A stretch of DNA of 64,000 nt from Humulus lupulus (taxonomy: Eukaryota > Streptophyta > Magnoliopsida > Rosales > Cannabaceae): positions 23,591,107 through 23,655,106 of the forward strand of contig NC_084802.1 of the NCBI RefSeq assembly GCF_963169125.1. Direction: 5' to 3'. Both the position numbers and the translations under genes were made by a program. Positions 11,924-23,712 of the stretch are shown here, one piece after another (within the stretch, counting starts at the first letter, position 1; every line of letters begins with the position of its first letter). The notes under the pieces were generated by a model, which saw nothing but the letters and a program-made list of their open reading frames with translations, was not told the origin of the DNA and ran no database searches.

Positions 11924-14010
11924 ATGGCAAAGACATCTAAGAAAGCTGGACCGGCCGCTGCCGCTGCATCATCTCAACCTCCTCCTCCAAATGTGGCGGA
12001 GAATGAACCACATTTAGAGTTTGAAGAGGAGGAGTTGGATGCGGAAACACTGAGGGCAACATTGGGGGTGTTGCAGGATGAGTTAGCCAATCTGAGGGCC
12101 AATCATGAGAACGCAGTAGAGACAATGGCGCTGCAGCAGAGAGAAATTGAATATTAGCGCTAGGAGCTGAGTGAGCAGCAGGCGAACATGGACCGTCGGT
12201 AGAGGATGCCATGGCCGCTCTCGAAGCAGCCATTCAATTGGCTCGAGGATAGGCTACGCCTGCCTCTCAGTCGGATCAGCCACGGAGCGCGCCACCACAG
12301 TGGGCTCCCAATCCAAGTCCTCCGCTCCAGCCAGTAAGCCCCCAAAGGCCGGAGCATCCACCTATGGCTCAGGATGATGTCCCAATTCAGGATCCTGAGT
12401 AGCAACCTCCATCTCAATCTGGTCAAGGTAATCCCCAACGCTAGAGGCAGAATAGGGTCGGGCAACCACCCCGCAGCCCTAGACGCCCAGGGGATGAAGA
12501 GCCAAATCCGTCAAGCAGGGGGCAGCGTCCTTCTGCTAAAGAAGGAACAACGAGTCAGGCTCTGCGGTCAGGGGGGCCCCACGGCATAATAATGCACGGG
12601 GACCCAATAACCAGTGCAGGCCTCCCCCTGATGCTCAGGAAATACCAGCCCGAGGAGGAAATAGCATGAACAGTCGATCACGCCGAAGTCGGCCACAGTT
12701 TAGGGATGGCCATGACTATAATGAACTCGATTTTGGCAGAGGAAATGCTAGTCGGAGGAATGAGGAAAGAGGTGGAGATAGAAGCCCCTCACCTAGAGAA
12801 AGTAGGGCAGCAATCCATAACGCTGGGGGGGAACCCAGGCAGCATAACGTCTTTGATCGGCTAGGAGTTAGCGAGCAGAGATGCAAGGATGATGATTTAA
12901 GGGACATACTCAACGACCATCGTGAGAGGCATGATGAGTACGCTCCTCCAGCACCGGTCACCCCAGCGATCCCAGAAGCGGTTCAGGCTCAGATTGATGC
13001 TCTGAACTAGGTAGTACAACAGCTGGTCAGGGGTCGAACTTCCCACATAGAGTACGAATAGAGGAGGGGCACCCCATTTGTGCAAAGGATTGTTGTGGCA
13101 GAAACCCCCAGTAAATTAAAAATGCCCACACTGCCAAACTTTGATGGGTATGGAGACCTAGTATCTCATGTAAACAAATTTGAGATACAAATGGATATAC
13201 ATAAAGTGTCAGAAGATGCCCACTGCAGGATCTTCCCTGCTACACTTTCTGACACTACCCAGGAGTGGTTCTTTAAGTTCCCTCCTGAAAGTATAGTATC
13301 TTGGGAAATGTTCGTGAAGGAATTTTACGGACAATTCTATGCGGGTCACGTACACCCCACAGAGGCCAACCAACTGGTCGAGATACGCCAGAAGGAGGGA
13401 GAGCCCTTGAAGGAGTATCTCCAGTGCTTTATACGAGCAGCGGCTAGAGTCAAGACAGTGGGTGAAAAAGGCAATTTGATGGCCCTAACTGATGGCGTTA
13501 AGCACCATTCCCCCCTCTGGAGTAGCCTAAGAAAGAATGGGGTAAAAAGTACCCAGGAGTTTTTGGATCGAGCTGATCGATATATCAAGCTCGAGGACGT
13601 GATTGCCAATGAGGGGAAATCTCCAATGAAGGACAAGGGGCCAAAGGAAGAACCTGCCAAGGCCGCCAACGGGTCAGAGAAAGTCAATGGCAACGACAAG
13701 GGCAAAGGGAACGGAAATGGCAGGAATGGTGGAAAGCGGACGGGCAATGAGCCCTCAGCTTCTAAGAATAAACGCCCCAAAGGCAATTGATATGAGCCGA
13801 GATTCACTAACTACACGGCCCTTGTCAAAAGTTGAGCGAAAGTCTACTAGGCGACCAGCTCAAACGTGCCATATAAGCGACCCGCGTCTATAAGGAAGGA
13901 TATCTCTAAGAGAGATACCACAAAATTATGTCGTTTTCATAACGACTACGGACACGACACTAATGAGTGTAACCAATTGAAGGAGGAAATTGAGTTCCTG
14001 ATCAGGTAGG
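11924..14010 (+). pseudogene. Gypsy (Tat) gag, broken
   Basis: The protein starts with an Ala/Pro-rich N-terminus and a heptad-like acidic segment (about 11924-12157), then loses frame. A low-complexity Arg/Ser-rich stretch lies at 12666-13010. The capsid-type retrotrans_gag domain is open from 13080 to 13790, with an FDGYGD segment, EWFFKFPPESI and a REKEGE-PLKEYLQCF-type segment. Its C-terminus is Gly/Asn/Lys-rich. A zinc knuckle of the C-x-FHNDYGHDTNEC type is encoded at about 13929-13971 in another frame. Several stops separate these blocks, so no complete Gag can be made. Confidence 0.88.
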
Positions 14011-14027
14011 GATATCTAAGGAGATAT

Positions 14028-14687
14028 GTGCGAGCCACAAGAGGGTCTCAACGAGAGGCTCAAGGTGGCAACGAGCAGGCGCCTACACGCCAACGCTCAC
14101 CACCTTTACATCCAGCTCCTGTGGCAGGCACGTTATTCGCCATCTGTGGTGGCTCACACCTTACAGGGGATAGTGGGAAGGCAAGGGAACGATACGCTCG
14201 AACCCTATGCCACGACCAGAACATCAAGATGATGAGTGTGGAGGATCGAGCACCAAAGAAGGCTCGAACAGAGGAGGAATTAATAACCTTTTCTGAAGAC
14301 GATGCCCAGCATGTACGATTCCCACACTCTGATCCGCTGGTCATGGACGTGCAAATTTCCAACATGATGGTGAAGAAAGTGTTAGTTGACACAGGAAGCT
14401 CGGTCAACATCCTATACAAGTCCTCATTAGAAAGAATGAAGTTGTCCGTCAAAGACTTGGAGCCATGCAACCAAACCATCTATGGTTTTTCTGGCGAAGG
14501 GCTCGCCCCAACTGGGTCGATTAGGCTTCCAGTTACAGCAGGTACTGCACCTGCTAACAGGACATTACTCAATACTTTCATAGTAGTTGACTGTCCTTCG
14601 GCATATAATGTTGTAATTGGTAGGCCAATTTTGGTCGACCCGAGCTGTAACCTCGATATGGCACCTGGCCATGAAATTCCCAATTGA
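14028..14687 (+). pseudogene. Gypsy aspartic protease domain
   Basis: The 219-codon open frame contains the aspartic-protease active-site segment VDTGSSVNILY (about 14389-14421). A hydrophobic segment with VVIGRPIL follows, as expected for retropepsin. The upstream part overlaps the end of gag. The frame stops at 14687 and does not read into RT, so the polyprotein is interrupted. Confidence 0.88.
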
Positions 14688-15079
14688 CGCAGGGATAGGA
14701 TACGTATTGGGAAATCAGGGGGAAGCAAGGGAATGGTACAATGCCTCGATAACTAAGGCAAAGAAAGGTATATCGAGGGAAGTTTCCGGAAAAGATTTGC
14801 AAATGGCGGCTGATGTACAAGCCCACTCAGGTGATGATGTCACCAAATAGGGCATTGCCCAAAGTGAGGACAGAGATTTAGATCCTCGCTTTGGGGATTT
14901 TGATGAAGAGATTGGACCTATCGAGGACCTTGGGGAGGTCCAACTCGATGAAGAAAATCGGACCAGGGTTGTGAAAGTCGGTAAAAACTTAGAGACAACG
15001 ACAAAACAAGAACTGGTGGAATTTTTTAAGGAAAACCAGGAAGTATTTGCCTGGTCGCACAAAGACATGGTCGAAATAG

Positions 15080-16276
15080 ACCCTACAGTCATTACCATGT
15101 CCTGAACATAGACAAAAGTTTTCCACCAATGCAACAGAAAAGGAGGCTCCTCGACAAAGATATATCAAAGGCTCTAAAGGAGGAAGTCGAGAAGCTGAAG
15201 GAGAATGGATTCCTTAGGGTAGCATTTTATCCATCATGGGTCTCTAATCCCGTACTAGTTCCCAAGTCGAATGGAAAATGGCGAACATACGTGGATTTCA
15301 CAGGCCTTAATAAATCCTGCCCAAAAGATTGTTTCCCACTCCCTAGGATTGACCAGCTGGTCGATGCCACTGCAAGGCACGAGATTCTCTCATTTATGGA
15401 TGCATACTCTAGGTATAATCAAATCAGTATGCATCCACCTGATGAGGATCACACTAGCTTTCGGACTGACACAGGGCTTTACTGTTACAAAGTAATGCCC
15501 TTCGGTTTGAAAAACACTGGTGCGACTTACCAGCGACTGGTAAACCACATTTTTAAAGAGTTGATCAGCACAAACATGGAGGTATATGTCGATGACGTGC
15601 TGGTTAAGTCGAAGAAGGCAGGATATAGAGGATTTGCAAGAATGCTTCAACGTCTTGAACAAACATCAGATGAAGTTGAATCCCCTCAAGTGCTCCTTCG
15701 GAGTAGGATCAGGAAAGTTCTTGGGATTCATAGTAAACTCACGAGGAATCGAGGCCAATCCTGAGAAGATCAAGGCCCTGGTCGATATGAAATCGCGCAG
15801 TGAAGATCAAGGATGTTCAAAGCTTGACCGACAGAATTGCTGCTCTCAGTAGATTTATTTCCAAATCGACAGACAAATGCGTCCCATTTTTTAATCTACT
15901 CAGAGGCAACAAGAAATTTGAATGGACAGAGGAGTGCGAGCAAGCTTTTCAAGCATTGAAGGATCACATGTTGCAACCACCGATCCTATCATAACCGATT
16001 GATAAAGAAACTTTGTTCATCTACCTAGCAATCACAGAATATCTTTCCAGTGTTGTTTTAGTAAGGGAAGAAGAGGGTGTGCAGAAGGCTGTTTATTATG
16101 TAATCAAGAGGCTAATTGGAGTGGAGCTGCGATATTCACCTATTGAAAAATTAGCCTATTGCTTAATCTTAGCCTCCAGAAAGTTACGGCCATACTTCCA
16201 AGCTCACCCAATCACAGTTTTGACCGATCAACCTCTACTGCAAGTTCTGCAGAAGCCGAAAGCCATAGACAGATAA
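15080..16276 (+). pseudogene. Gypsy reverse transcriptase and RNase H
   Basis: The RT palm is clear in 15129-15764: SYSRYNQI-type and MPFGLKNTGATYQ segments, then the catalytic YVDD at about 15587-15598. A frameshift just after YVDD moves the thumb (GFIVNSRGIEANPEKI) into the next frame. Another break near 15800 moves the connection (FEWTEECEQAF) again. RNase H (REEEGVQKAVYYVIKRL, LTDQPLLQVLQKP) is open from 16013 to 16276. At least three frame breaks make it inactive. Confidence 0.9.
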
Positions 16277-16439
16277 TTGAAATGAGCGGTCGAACTTGGG
16301 CAATTCGATATCTCTTACTTACCATGAGTAGCAATAAAAGGGCAAGCCCTGGCTGAATTCATTGCAGAGTTCACTGGGCTTCCAGATAGCGAGCAGCCAG
16401 AAGCACCTGAAGAACTTGAGTCTCGAAACCAAACTCCTG

Positions 16440-17038
16440 CATGGAAGTTGTTCACGGACGGCTCCTTCAATGAACATCACGCAGGAGCAGGTGTGATTTT
16501 GATAATGCCTGAAGGGCATCGATTTCACTGTGCAATCAGATTTGACTTCACTGCTTCAAACAACGAGGTCGAGTATGAAGCAATGCTCGCTGGATTATGA
16601 TTGGCTAGAGACATGAACATAAAGGCACTTGACATTTACAGTGACTCGCAGCTGGTAATAAATCAGATCATGGGAGAGTACCAGGCCCGAGGTTTAAAGA
16701 TGGTCGCTTACTTGAACAAAATGAAGGATCTATTAGCGCAGTTTGATAAGTACACCCTTCAGCAAGTCCCTCGCAACCAGAATTCAAACGTTGATGCTTT
16801 GGCCAAATTAGCAAGTGCGAAGGATGTTGATACTCTGAACATAGTGCCAGTTGAATGGCTGTCTGTGCCAAGCATCCAAGCAGAAGAGACTACTTTGGTG
16901 ATCCAGGTGGCGGATACATGGATGGCACCTTACATAGAGTATCTGACGCAAGGCGTGTTACCGACGGACAGAAGCAAAGCCAGGACCCTTCAGCGCCAGG
17001 CTGCTAAGTATATCCTGGTCAATGGAATCTTGTACTGA
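16440..17038 (+). pseudogene. Second (archaeal-like) RNase H domain of the Tat lineage
   Basis: An LFTDGSFNEHHAGAGVI segment is followed by FTASNNEVEYEAML and DIYSDSQLVINQI. These give the D-E-D acidic residues of an RNase H fold, placed between RT-RNase H and integrase. A stop near 16600 interrupts it. A duplicated RNase H at this position is a known Tat-lineage feature and supports the classification. Confidence 0.87.
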
Positions 17039-17050
17039 AGGGGATACTCA

Positions 17051-18150
17051 ATGCCACTCCACAGATGTATTTCGAAAGAGAAGGGCAAAGAATTGATGAA
17101 AGAGGTACACGAAGGCTTTTGTGGGGGCCACGCTAGGGGGCAAAGCTTATCAAAAAAGATCCTAAGGCAAGGATACTTCTGGCCAACAATAAATGAAGAC
17201 TTGATGGAATTTATGCAGAGGTGCAACAAGTGCCAGAGGTTCTCCAAAATTCCATGAGCAGCCCCTAATGAGCTGAAACAGATGCAAATTCTGTGGTCGT
17301 TCGTAGTTTGGGGTATAGATTCGGATCTCTGCCCACAGGAAAGGGCAGCGTCAAGTATGTTGTGGTTGCCGTCGATTACTTCACTAAATCGGCCGAAGTC
17401 GAGCCACTCGCAACCATAACGAACAAGAAGGTGCTGGATTTTGTGGTAAAAAACATTGTATGTCGCTATGGATTGCCAAGGAAGATTTTCTCAGACAACG
17501 GCACATAGTTTGATAGTGATATGTTCACAGATTTTTGTGAACGACATGGAATTATCAAGAGCTTTTCTTCAGTCGCTCATCCTCAAGCAAATGGACAAGT
17601 TGAAGCAGTCAAAAAAACGCTAAAGGATACTCTAAAGAAAATACTTGAAGAAGCTAAAGGGGCATGGCCAGAGCAAATGCCTGAGGTACTTTGGTCGTAC
17701 AGAACTTCTCATCGAACAACAACTGGCCATACTCCATTTTCCTTGGCTTATGGATATGAGGCTATGTTGCTTGTTGAGTTAGATCCGCCGTCACATCGAA
17801 GAAAAACATACGATCAAGGCTCTAATAGCCAGCTATTGATGGAGTCCCTGGATTTGATTGATGAAAATCGTGAGCAAGCCCAACTTCGAGTAGCAGCTTA
17901 CCAGCAAAAATTTGCCCAGTATTTCAATTCTAAAGTGCGTGAAAGGAAATTCAATGTCAGAGATCTAGTACTTCGAAGAGTTTTCCTTAACACCCGCGAC
18001 CAGGCTGTTGGAGTACTCGGGCCTAATTGGGAAGGACCATACCAGATTGAAGAAGTCCTCCATCCAGGCACCTATAAACTTGCTCGGTTAAATGGAGATC
18101 TCATTCCTCGCTATTGGAATGGAGAACATCTGCGCAAGTACTATCAATAA
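17051..18150 (+). pseudogene. Gypsy integrase, with two stops
   Basis: The zinc-binding HHCC region (HEGFCGGHARG... CNKCQRF) is at 17105-17245. The catalytic core contains VVAVDYFTK and FSDNGT with the two aspartates, and a SVAHPQANGQVEAV segment with the glutamate. A C-terminal GPY-type segment (LGPNWEGPYQI) lies near 18018-18050, and the frame closes with TAA at 18150. In-frame or frame-breaking defects lie near 17257-17293 and at the TAG around 17507. There is no chromodomain. Confidence 0.9.
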
Positions 18151-18849
18151 ATAATTCTTCTTAAAGAATTGGCTTATATTAATTTTACTTTTTACAAGTT
18201 ATGAAAAAGGGTTGGTCATTTTACGTGACTGGTCGCTTATAAGTGTAAGATCTTGTTGATCACTCGTACATTCATGTTTTGTCCATTTATTACGAGAAAT
18301 ATAAGGGACTGTGCGCAGCCAGTCATTCTTGCCAATTATTGTGTTTATTGCACGTATTTGCTCATTACATGTAATGTTTTGCTATATTATCGTTTTAAAA
18401 TTCTTTACTCCGACCAGTAATGTTTGAACAGGTTTTGGTCAAGGCAAGTGACCAAGGACCTAAAGCTCCTCAATCACTTGGGAGGCATATAAGGCATCTA
18501 GTAAGCAAAGCATATCGAAAGGTATGTAAACACATGAGCAAAATAAGTGAAAGCATGCTACGATACTTAGAGTATTTTTCAAAAATTTTGTATTTTTTTA
18601 AATCAAACCAAAGTACTATGCTAAGTTCAGTCATGCGAACAAATGTTATAATAAAAGGCAAATATTATAATATAAAAAAGAATCCCTTTACACCGCAAGC
18701 AGTAACTGCTCGGATGTAATTGTTTGTTAAAAGGAAAAAGTAGTTGCCCGCGCAGCAATAAAAATCATATTGTCTTTACATCATGACCCATAGGTCGTGT
18801 ATTTAAAAGATAAAAGAATAAAAGAAAAATAACAAACTATGAGGCAGGA
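18151..18849 (+). other. Spacer after integrase, no gene
   Basis: No coding signal is convincing. This is the start of the long 3' region of the element, upstream (on the plus strand) of the antisense gene's 3' end. Confidence 0.5.
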
Positions 18850-19457
18850 GGATCTTGAGGGGTGTCCTGGTCGACAACAGCTGCAGTTTCATTGTCCACC
18901 CCTTCAACGCCAGTGGCCAAGGGGATTTCGGGCGAGGCAGGTATCTTTGCTCTCTCTTCTTCCGCCAAGCGAGCAACACATCGAGCTGTCTCAGCATGCC
19001 TCATGCGCTCGGGAAGATAGCTAAAGTTGGCCTCCTAGTTGTGTTTCCAGAAGTCATAGAAACACTTAACCGTGGCATTCTTGTATCTCTTCAGATTATT
19101 GGCATTGGCTTTTTCAAGTTCCTCGATCTGGCCCTCCAGCGTTGCAGCCTCTTGTCTGCTCATAATCAGGTCCTCCTCGAGCTTTTTAGTCTCACGATAG
19201 TTGATGCGGTTAGACTCCTTATACTGGTCCCTTGACTCGATGGCCTTGTCCAGAGCAGTCTGCTTCTCCCTTAACTCCTCAACCAGCTTGTTTTTCTCCT
19301 CGAGCAATGCTGCATTTGTCTTCTGAGCCACCTCAAGCTGCTCGGCATGTTTTTCTTCGGCATCCTTGAGGTCCTCAGCGTGTCGTTGCTCGGACGCCTT
19401 GGACTGCTCAGTGATAACTCCCGAGCAGAGCCGACCAACAGTAACAGTCAACATTGC

Positions 19458-19532
19458 CTGCAATTAGCACGAAAATTAAAATTGATTGTAATATATAAAA
19501 GGATTGAGTCTCCACAGGAAAAGACAACTTAC
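19458..19532 (-). other. Intron 3 of the antisense gene
   Basis: The donor CTCGCAAGT^GTAAGTTG, a near-consensus 5' splice site, and the acceptor GTGCTAATTGCAG^GCAATG define 75 nt on the minus strand, just before the coiled-coil exon. Confidence 0.7.
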
Positions 19533-19963
19533 ACTTGCGAGCTCGTTTAGTGCGCGGGTTAAGATCTGGTCGACGTCCATCGACTCTGTCCCAGCCATCG
19601 CTTCTTAGCAATGCTCGTGCCTTAGGATCTTTACCATCCTGTCCTTAGGTGATCTTAGGGTGCGGCTCGATATGTCACCCCCTGTGGAAGCAGGAGCAGC
19701 ATGCTGAGTCTGGTCAACTGGAGCCAGTGGGGAAGGGGTCAACCCGACTAGAGCAGGCGGAGTTTACTGCTCGAGGGGAGAAAGAGGTGGTGTTGCATTT
19801 GTTGAAGGTCTGTCTGTCGAAGGGTCTGCAGTACGGGTTTTCTTGGCCGAAGGCACTTTGCTGCTTTCCTCATGATGCCGCCTGCTCGCTTTCTTCTTGC
19901 TCGCAAGAGCTTCAGGAGCTTCGGGTGCACTATACATATCAAACATGTTTTTGGATTCCATGT

Positions 19964-20057
19964 CTGCAAGGAAGCAAGTACACGAACAGTGAGATAGTAC
20001 AACTAACTGAGTGTGCTATGTCAGAAAAAGAAACAAAGAAAATTGTAAGTAAAATAC
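19964..20057 (-). other. Intron 2 of the antisense gene
   Basis: The donor AGCTCGG^GTATTTTAC and acceptor CTTCCTTGCAG^ACATGG on the minus strand give 94 nt with a pyrimidine-rich 3' end. Confidence 0.65.
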
Positions 20058-20582
20058 CCGAGCTATCATTACTGGACGCTACATTATATACTCTACTAGT
20101 GTTACACTCACTCTCTGGCATGAAGAAGTCTGAATCTAAATTTGGAGTGTACTTAAAGTTGTCGTCCCCGTCAAACAAGTGACAGGGAATTTGCAAACTA
20201 TCTAAGAGCGAGAGATCAGTACCGTTCTCATCCAAAGATTCGTTGAGAGGCTCGAGGGGTTCGGTGGCTTTCTTTTTTCCCTTTCCCAGTGGGGCGGGGG
20301 GAGCAACAGCTTGCGGGGTGCTGGAGGGTTCCCTGATTGTCACTCCAGTCATCCTCCTCCTTTGAGGTTGTGACACATCTGGGTGTTGCTCGGGAATTTC
20401 CTCACCGGTGGCACTCCCCGCTGTTGACTCTCTCACATCCTGGTGAGGTGCCAAAAGCCCGACCAGCCACAGGTTAGCTTCTGTGACCAGCTGTTTGACG
20501 CTCTTCTCTACGTCAGTCATGCTAGCCAAGAGTACTGATCAGATTTCCATGTCTGGAGTGGGAGCTGAACGCAGCCATGGAC

Positions 20583-20660
20583 CTGAAATACACTAAATCT
20601 CTAAGGGGAATGCAGGGAGAATTAAAGGAAAATAAGCGACTAGGAGAGTGAAGATATTAC
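20583..20660 (-). other. Intron 1 of the antisense gene
   Basis: On the minus strand the donor is CAAGGAG^GTAATATC and the acceptor TATTTCAG^GTCCATGG, giving 78 nt. The sense transcript carries the reverse complement and could not splice it. Confidence 0.65.
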
Positions 20661-21469
20661 CTCCTTGAGTGAAGGCCAGGTTGTTGGCGACCATGTCAGT
20701 GGTCAGAAAGTACTCTAGATGGTACTTCCCCACATTGGATATAAAGGTGGTATCACTCAGGAAAGTGCGAGACATTTCCTGGTGACACAAATGGAAGAAC
20801 CCCGTGTTTTCTTGATTGGGGTTGGATTTTAGGTCGAACAAATAGCTGACCTCGTGTGGTGTGGGGACAGGCCATTTTTTATGGCTATAAAGGATATAGA
20901 GTGCAGAGAGCATCCTATACCCGTTTGGGGTTATTTGGAAAGAAGCAACCCCAAAGTAGTTGGCCACTTCTTGGAAGAAAGGATGGAGAGGCCTCGATGT
21001 GATACCTCAACCAAGCGCTGAAGGCACCTCCAGGTAGATTTTCCTGTTGGTCTCTGGTAGGTTGGATTAGGGTCACCCCAGGGAGCCCATACTTCTTAAT
21101 GTAATTTTCAATCATCCTAACCGTTACTCGACTAGGAGGGGCAACGTACCATTCAACATCTGGTTGAATGGAATTTCAGAGTTGGGCTTGAGTTTGGATT
21201 TCAAGGTCGGGGGTGTTTTCTTCCCGACCACTGGTCGAAGGAATTTCAGCCCGAGGAGCGGGCTGATTTGAAGGGGAAGCGGATGGTTTCTTCTTCTGGG
21301 CTTTGGACTTTACTCGACCCATATTTTGAAGTGGGGACGATGAAATGTTTGGGGTGGCTCGAGAAAAAGGGATTTCTGGTATCAACAGCGACGGTTGCTC
21401 CTCATCCTCAAGCAATTGGGCCAGCAAGTCGTCGTCGATAGGCCTTTCACCTCCCCACGGATCTTGCAT

Positions 21470-22345
21470 GAAAAGCTATGAACAGAAAAAGGGGAGATGA
21501 GAACTTAAAGCCTAAAAACTTGTGTTGAGAGTTGGAATAACATTGGTTGCGTATAAAAGTTAGGCTTTTATATGGCCAGCAACATTCTAGCAAAAACACT
21601 AAGTTTTATACGAGCAGTTTGAGAAACAGATTAAAAAGTGGAAGTAAAAAGTTTTTCAGAGAAAACTTTTTCGACTCTGAGAGGGTGAGAAAAACCCAAT
21701 TTTTCAACTAGCTTAAAAATTGAATTTTTACTTCAATTTTACACCCTAAATCTATAATCTCGACTACCAAACTGACTCCTAACTCCTATGAAACGTTATT
21801 TCACTACCCTATCGAACATCGATCAATATGCCCATTTACCCCAAGACAGTTTTAGTCAAGAACATTCAAGAGCTCAGATACGAAACAGATATAAAATGGT
21901 TTTGCATGGCAACTCAAACGACTGAAAGGTCCAGAAAACTTACTTGGATGAAAGGAAAAGTATCAACACGAACGTTTTGAACGTTTGAGCAAAAGTTCCT
22001 TAGATCAGCGATGAAAGCTTCTGGGTTTTCTGGGCTTTGAAGGTTGGAGTTCTTTAAAGTTCTTGAAGAAGAGAAGGCGAATGAAAAGTAAAAAGTTAAA
22101 AATGTGATCTTGGGGTGTTATTTATAGTGATTGTGGCACCATAAAAGAGGTAATCATGGAATTACTTTTTTCAAAGCATTGGGAAGTGCAATAGCCGTCA
22201 AACAATTTTTTGGGAAACCGAAAAGGCTTGATTGGACATGATTGGTTACCTTTTTCAAGAAGGCAAGGGCGGCTCTGACAGATTTGGTGGGGTACGCGAA
22301 GAGTCGGTTTCTTAAGTTTACTTTATGCTAGTCGTAGTAAAATAA
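21470..22345 (+). other. Gypsy 3' untranslated region and presumed antisense promoter region
   Basis: No coding sequence is seen. On the minus strand this is the 5' flank of the antisense gene and would hold its promoter. A TATA-like tttatagtga/TCACTATAAATAAC lies around 22120-22135 on the minus strand. Confidence 0.45.
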
Positions 22346-22359
22346 ACTTGGGGGGAAAA

Positions 22360-22981
22360 TGTTTATCCAAAAACGGCTACTGATGACGTGGCAAGGATTT
22401 CTCACACGTGGTTGACATGTGGCAGAGTCAAGATAAGGAGGTGTTATTCGATTATCGACCAGCTACCTGTTGCTTCGTCAAACCTCACGATTAGATGCGA
22501 CCAGGCTGGTCGTATGCTTCGGTTTATTTCCTTAAAAGATTGTAATCTTATAATAACTAAGTGAATTATTTCCTCTTTATTGCCTTGATACATGGATATT
22601 AAGGAGAGTTAAGTCTCATTGGCCCATGTAACCCCCTTTGAGCCTATAAATATGCATGAGAAAGCTCAAGGAGAGGAATTTTTGGAATTTGGAACCTTTT
22701 TTCTGAATACTGAAAGAAAGAGCATACAGTGCGATTATCTTCCAAATAGTTATATTTCCCCTAAGGCTTGTGAAACTCAAGAACCCTATTTCTTTGATCA
22801 CGGCATTGGGATTCAATATTAATAAAAGTACTAAGTGGACGTAGGTCATTACCATTCATTGGGGCCGAACCACTATAAATCATTTGTGTCATTTCTTTGC
22901 CATTGGATTCCGTTCTTAATTATCATTTCACTTCTTGTCGTATTTCTGACTCCGCGTCGTTGGCCAAATCGAGGGTCAAAA
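22360..22981 (+). repeat. 3' LTR of the Tat Gypsy element
   Basis: It starts TGTTTATCCAAAAACGG after the purine tract and ends gggtcaaaa before the AAAAT duplication. It aligns with 11264-11873 and has an extra 12 bp near 22410. Confidence 0.92.
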
Positions 22982-23608
22982 AAAATATTAATAAGATAAT
23001 TTAGAAATATTTTCTATAGAAGTTAGGATTCTATTTTATTTAAATTTCAATTTCAATTTCAATTTGGATTATAGTTAGAATGAAATTAAGATTTTTGAGA
23101 GCCTATAAATAGAGCTTATTCCTTCTAATTTTTTTATTCATTCACTCTTGCTCTTCTTGAGACCCTCAAGCACACACTCTCTCTCTCTCCCTATTGTTGT
23201 CGTGCACCACCATCAAAACACAAACCCTAAGTCCAAAATCATCATCACCATCATCTCTTCATATCTTTGAAACCCTAGTACCCAAAGAGGCCACACGACC
23301 AAGGTTATCTTTCTTATTGTCAAAACCCTACAATCAAGCATTTAAGGATCTAGAGTCTTGAAAGGTTGAGATATAGTTAAGTTTTGATTGTGTTTGAGTT
23401 TTAGATCTATTAGTTTATGTTTTAATAATGGTATTATGTTTATGAAATAGGATTTTAAGCAGGATTAGCATATAAAGGACTCAAGTATAGTTTCTGTGCA
23501 CCACACTCAAGGTAAGGAAAATTAGGTAGTTTAGTTTATGACCTAGTTTATGTTTTGTATGACCTAACATTTCAAGTACAATAAAGGGGTAAGTGTGCCT
23601 GGACCTAA

Positions 23609-23712
23609 GGTGTCCAATGATGTATGACGGACTTATGTCCGGTAGGCTCGGATGCCAAAATTTTATGACGGACCTAAGTTGATGTCCGGTGTATGACGGA
23701 CTTATGTCCGGG
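23609..23712. repeat. GACGGACTTATGTCCGG palindrome cluster in the solo LTR
   Basis: Three copies of a (near-)palindromic ggacttatgtcc or ggacctaagttgatgtcc unit, each preceded by tatgac, lie in about 100 bp. It is the third solo LTR in the window with such a block. Confidence 0.75.

Larger units (their letters stand above)
18850..21469 (-). pseudogene. Antisense, intron-containing extra gene of the Tat element (Transposase_28-like plus coiled coil)
   Basis: Read on the minus strand, the gene starts near 21469 with a charged, Ser/Pro-rich N-terminus. It continues through one TGA (near 21176) into a segment with SRVTVRMIENYIKKYGLPG. After a frameshift near 20960 come FQITPNGYRML and PTPHEVSYLFDLK, which resemble the 'putative gypsy type transposon' domain (Pfam Transposase_28). 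Three GT-AG introns are visible: 20583-20660, 19964-20057 and 19458-19532. The last exon is a long coiled coil ending in FYDFWKHN (19035-19460). The protein's job is unknown; extra antisense ORFs are known in this lineage. Several lesions suggest the copy is dead. Confidence 0.72.
11264..22981 (+). mobile_element. Full-length Ty3/Gypsy element, Tat lineage, 11.7 kb, TSD AAAAT
   Basis: LTRs of about 610-620 bp lie at 11264-11873 and 22360-22981, with AAAAT at 11259-11263 and 22982-22986. An A-run makes the right end uncertain by 3 nt. A primer-binding site, gag, protease, RT-RNase H, a second RNase H and integrase follow in order. About 4.2 kb of post-integrase DNA then carries an antisense gene, followed by a polypurine tract (acttggggggaaaa, 22346-22359). 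The second RNase H and the large 3' region are hallmarks of the Tat/Retand/Ogre group. The LTRs differ by many C/T changes and a 12-bp indel, so the insertion is not recent. Confidence 0.93.

Noticed and set aside
13346..13807. Minus-strand frame of 153 codons opposite gag
   Set aside because: It is the mirror of the conserved plus-strand capsid domain. Composition follows from the sense codons and no domain is visible.
14060..14479. Minus-strand frame of 139 codons opposite the protease
   Set aside because: Shadow of the plus-strand protease frame, with no independent support.
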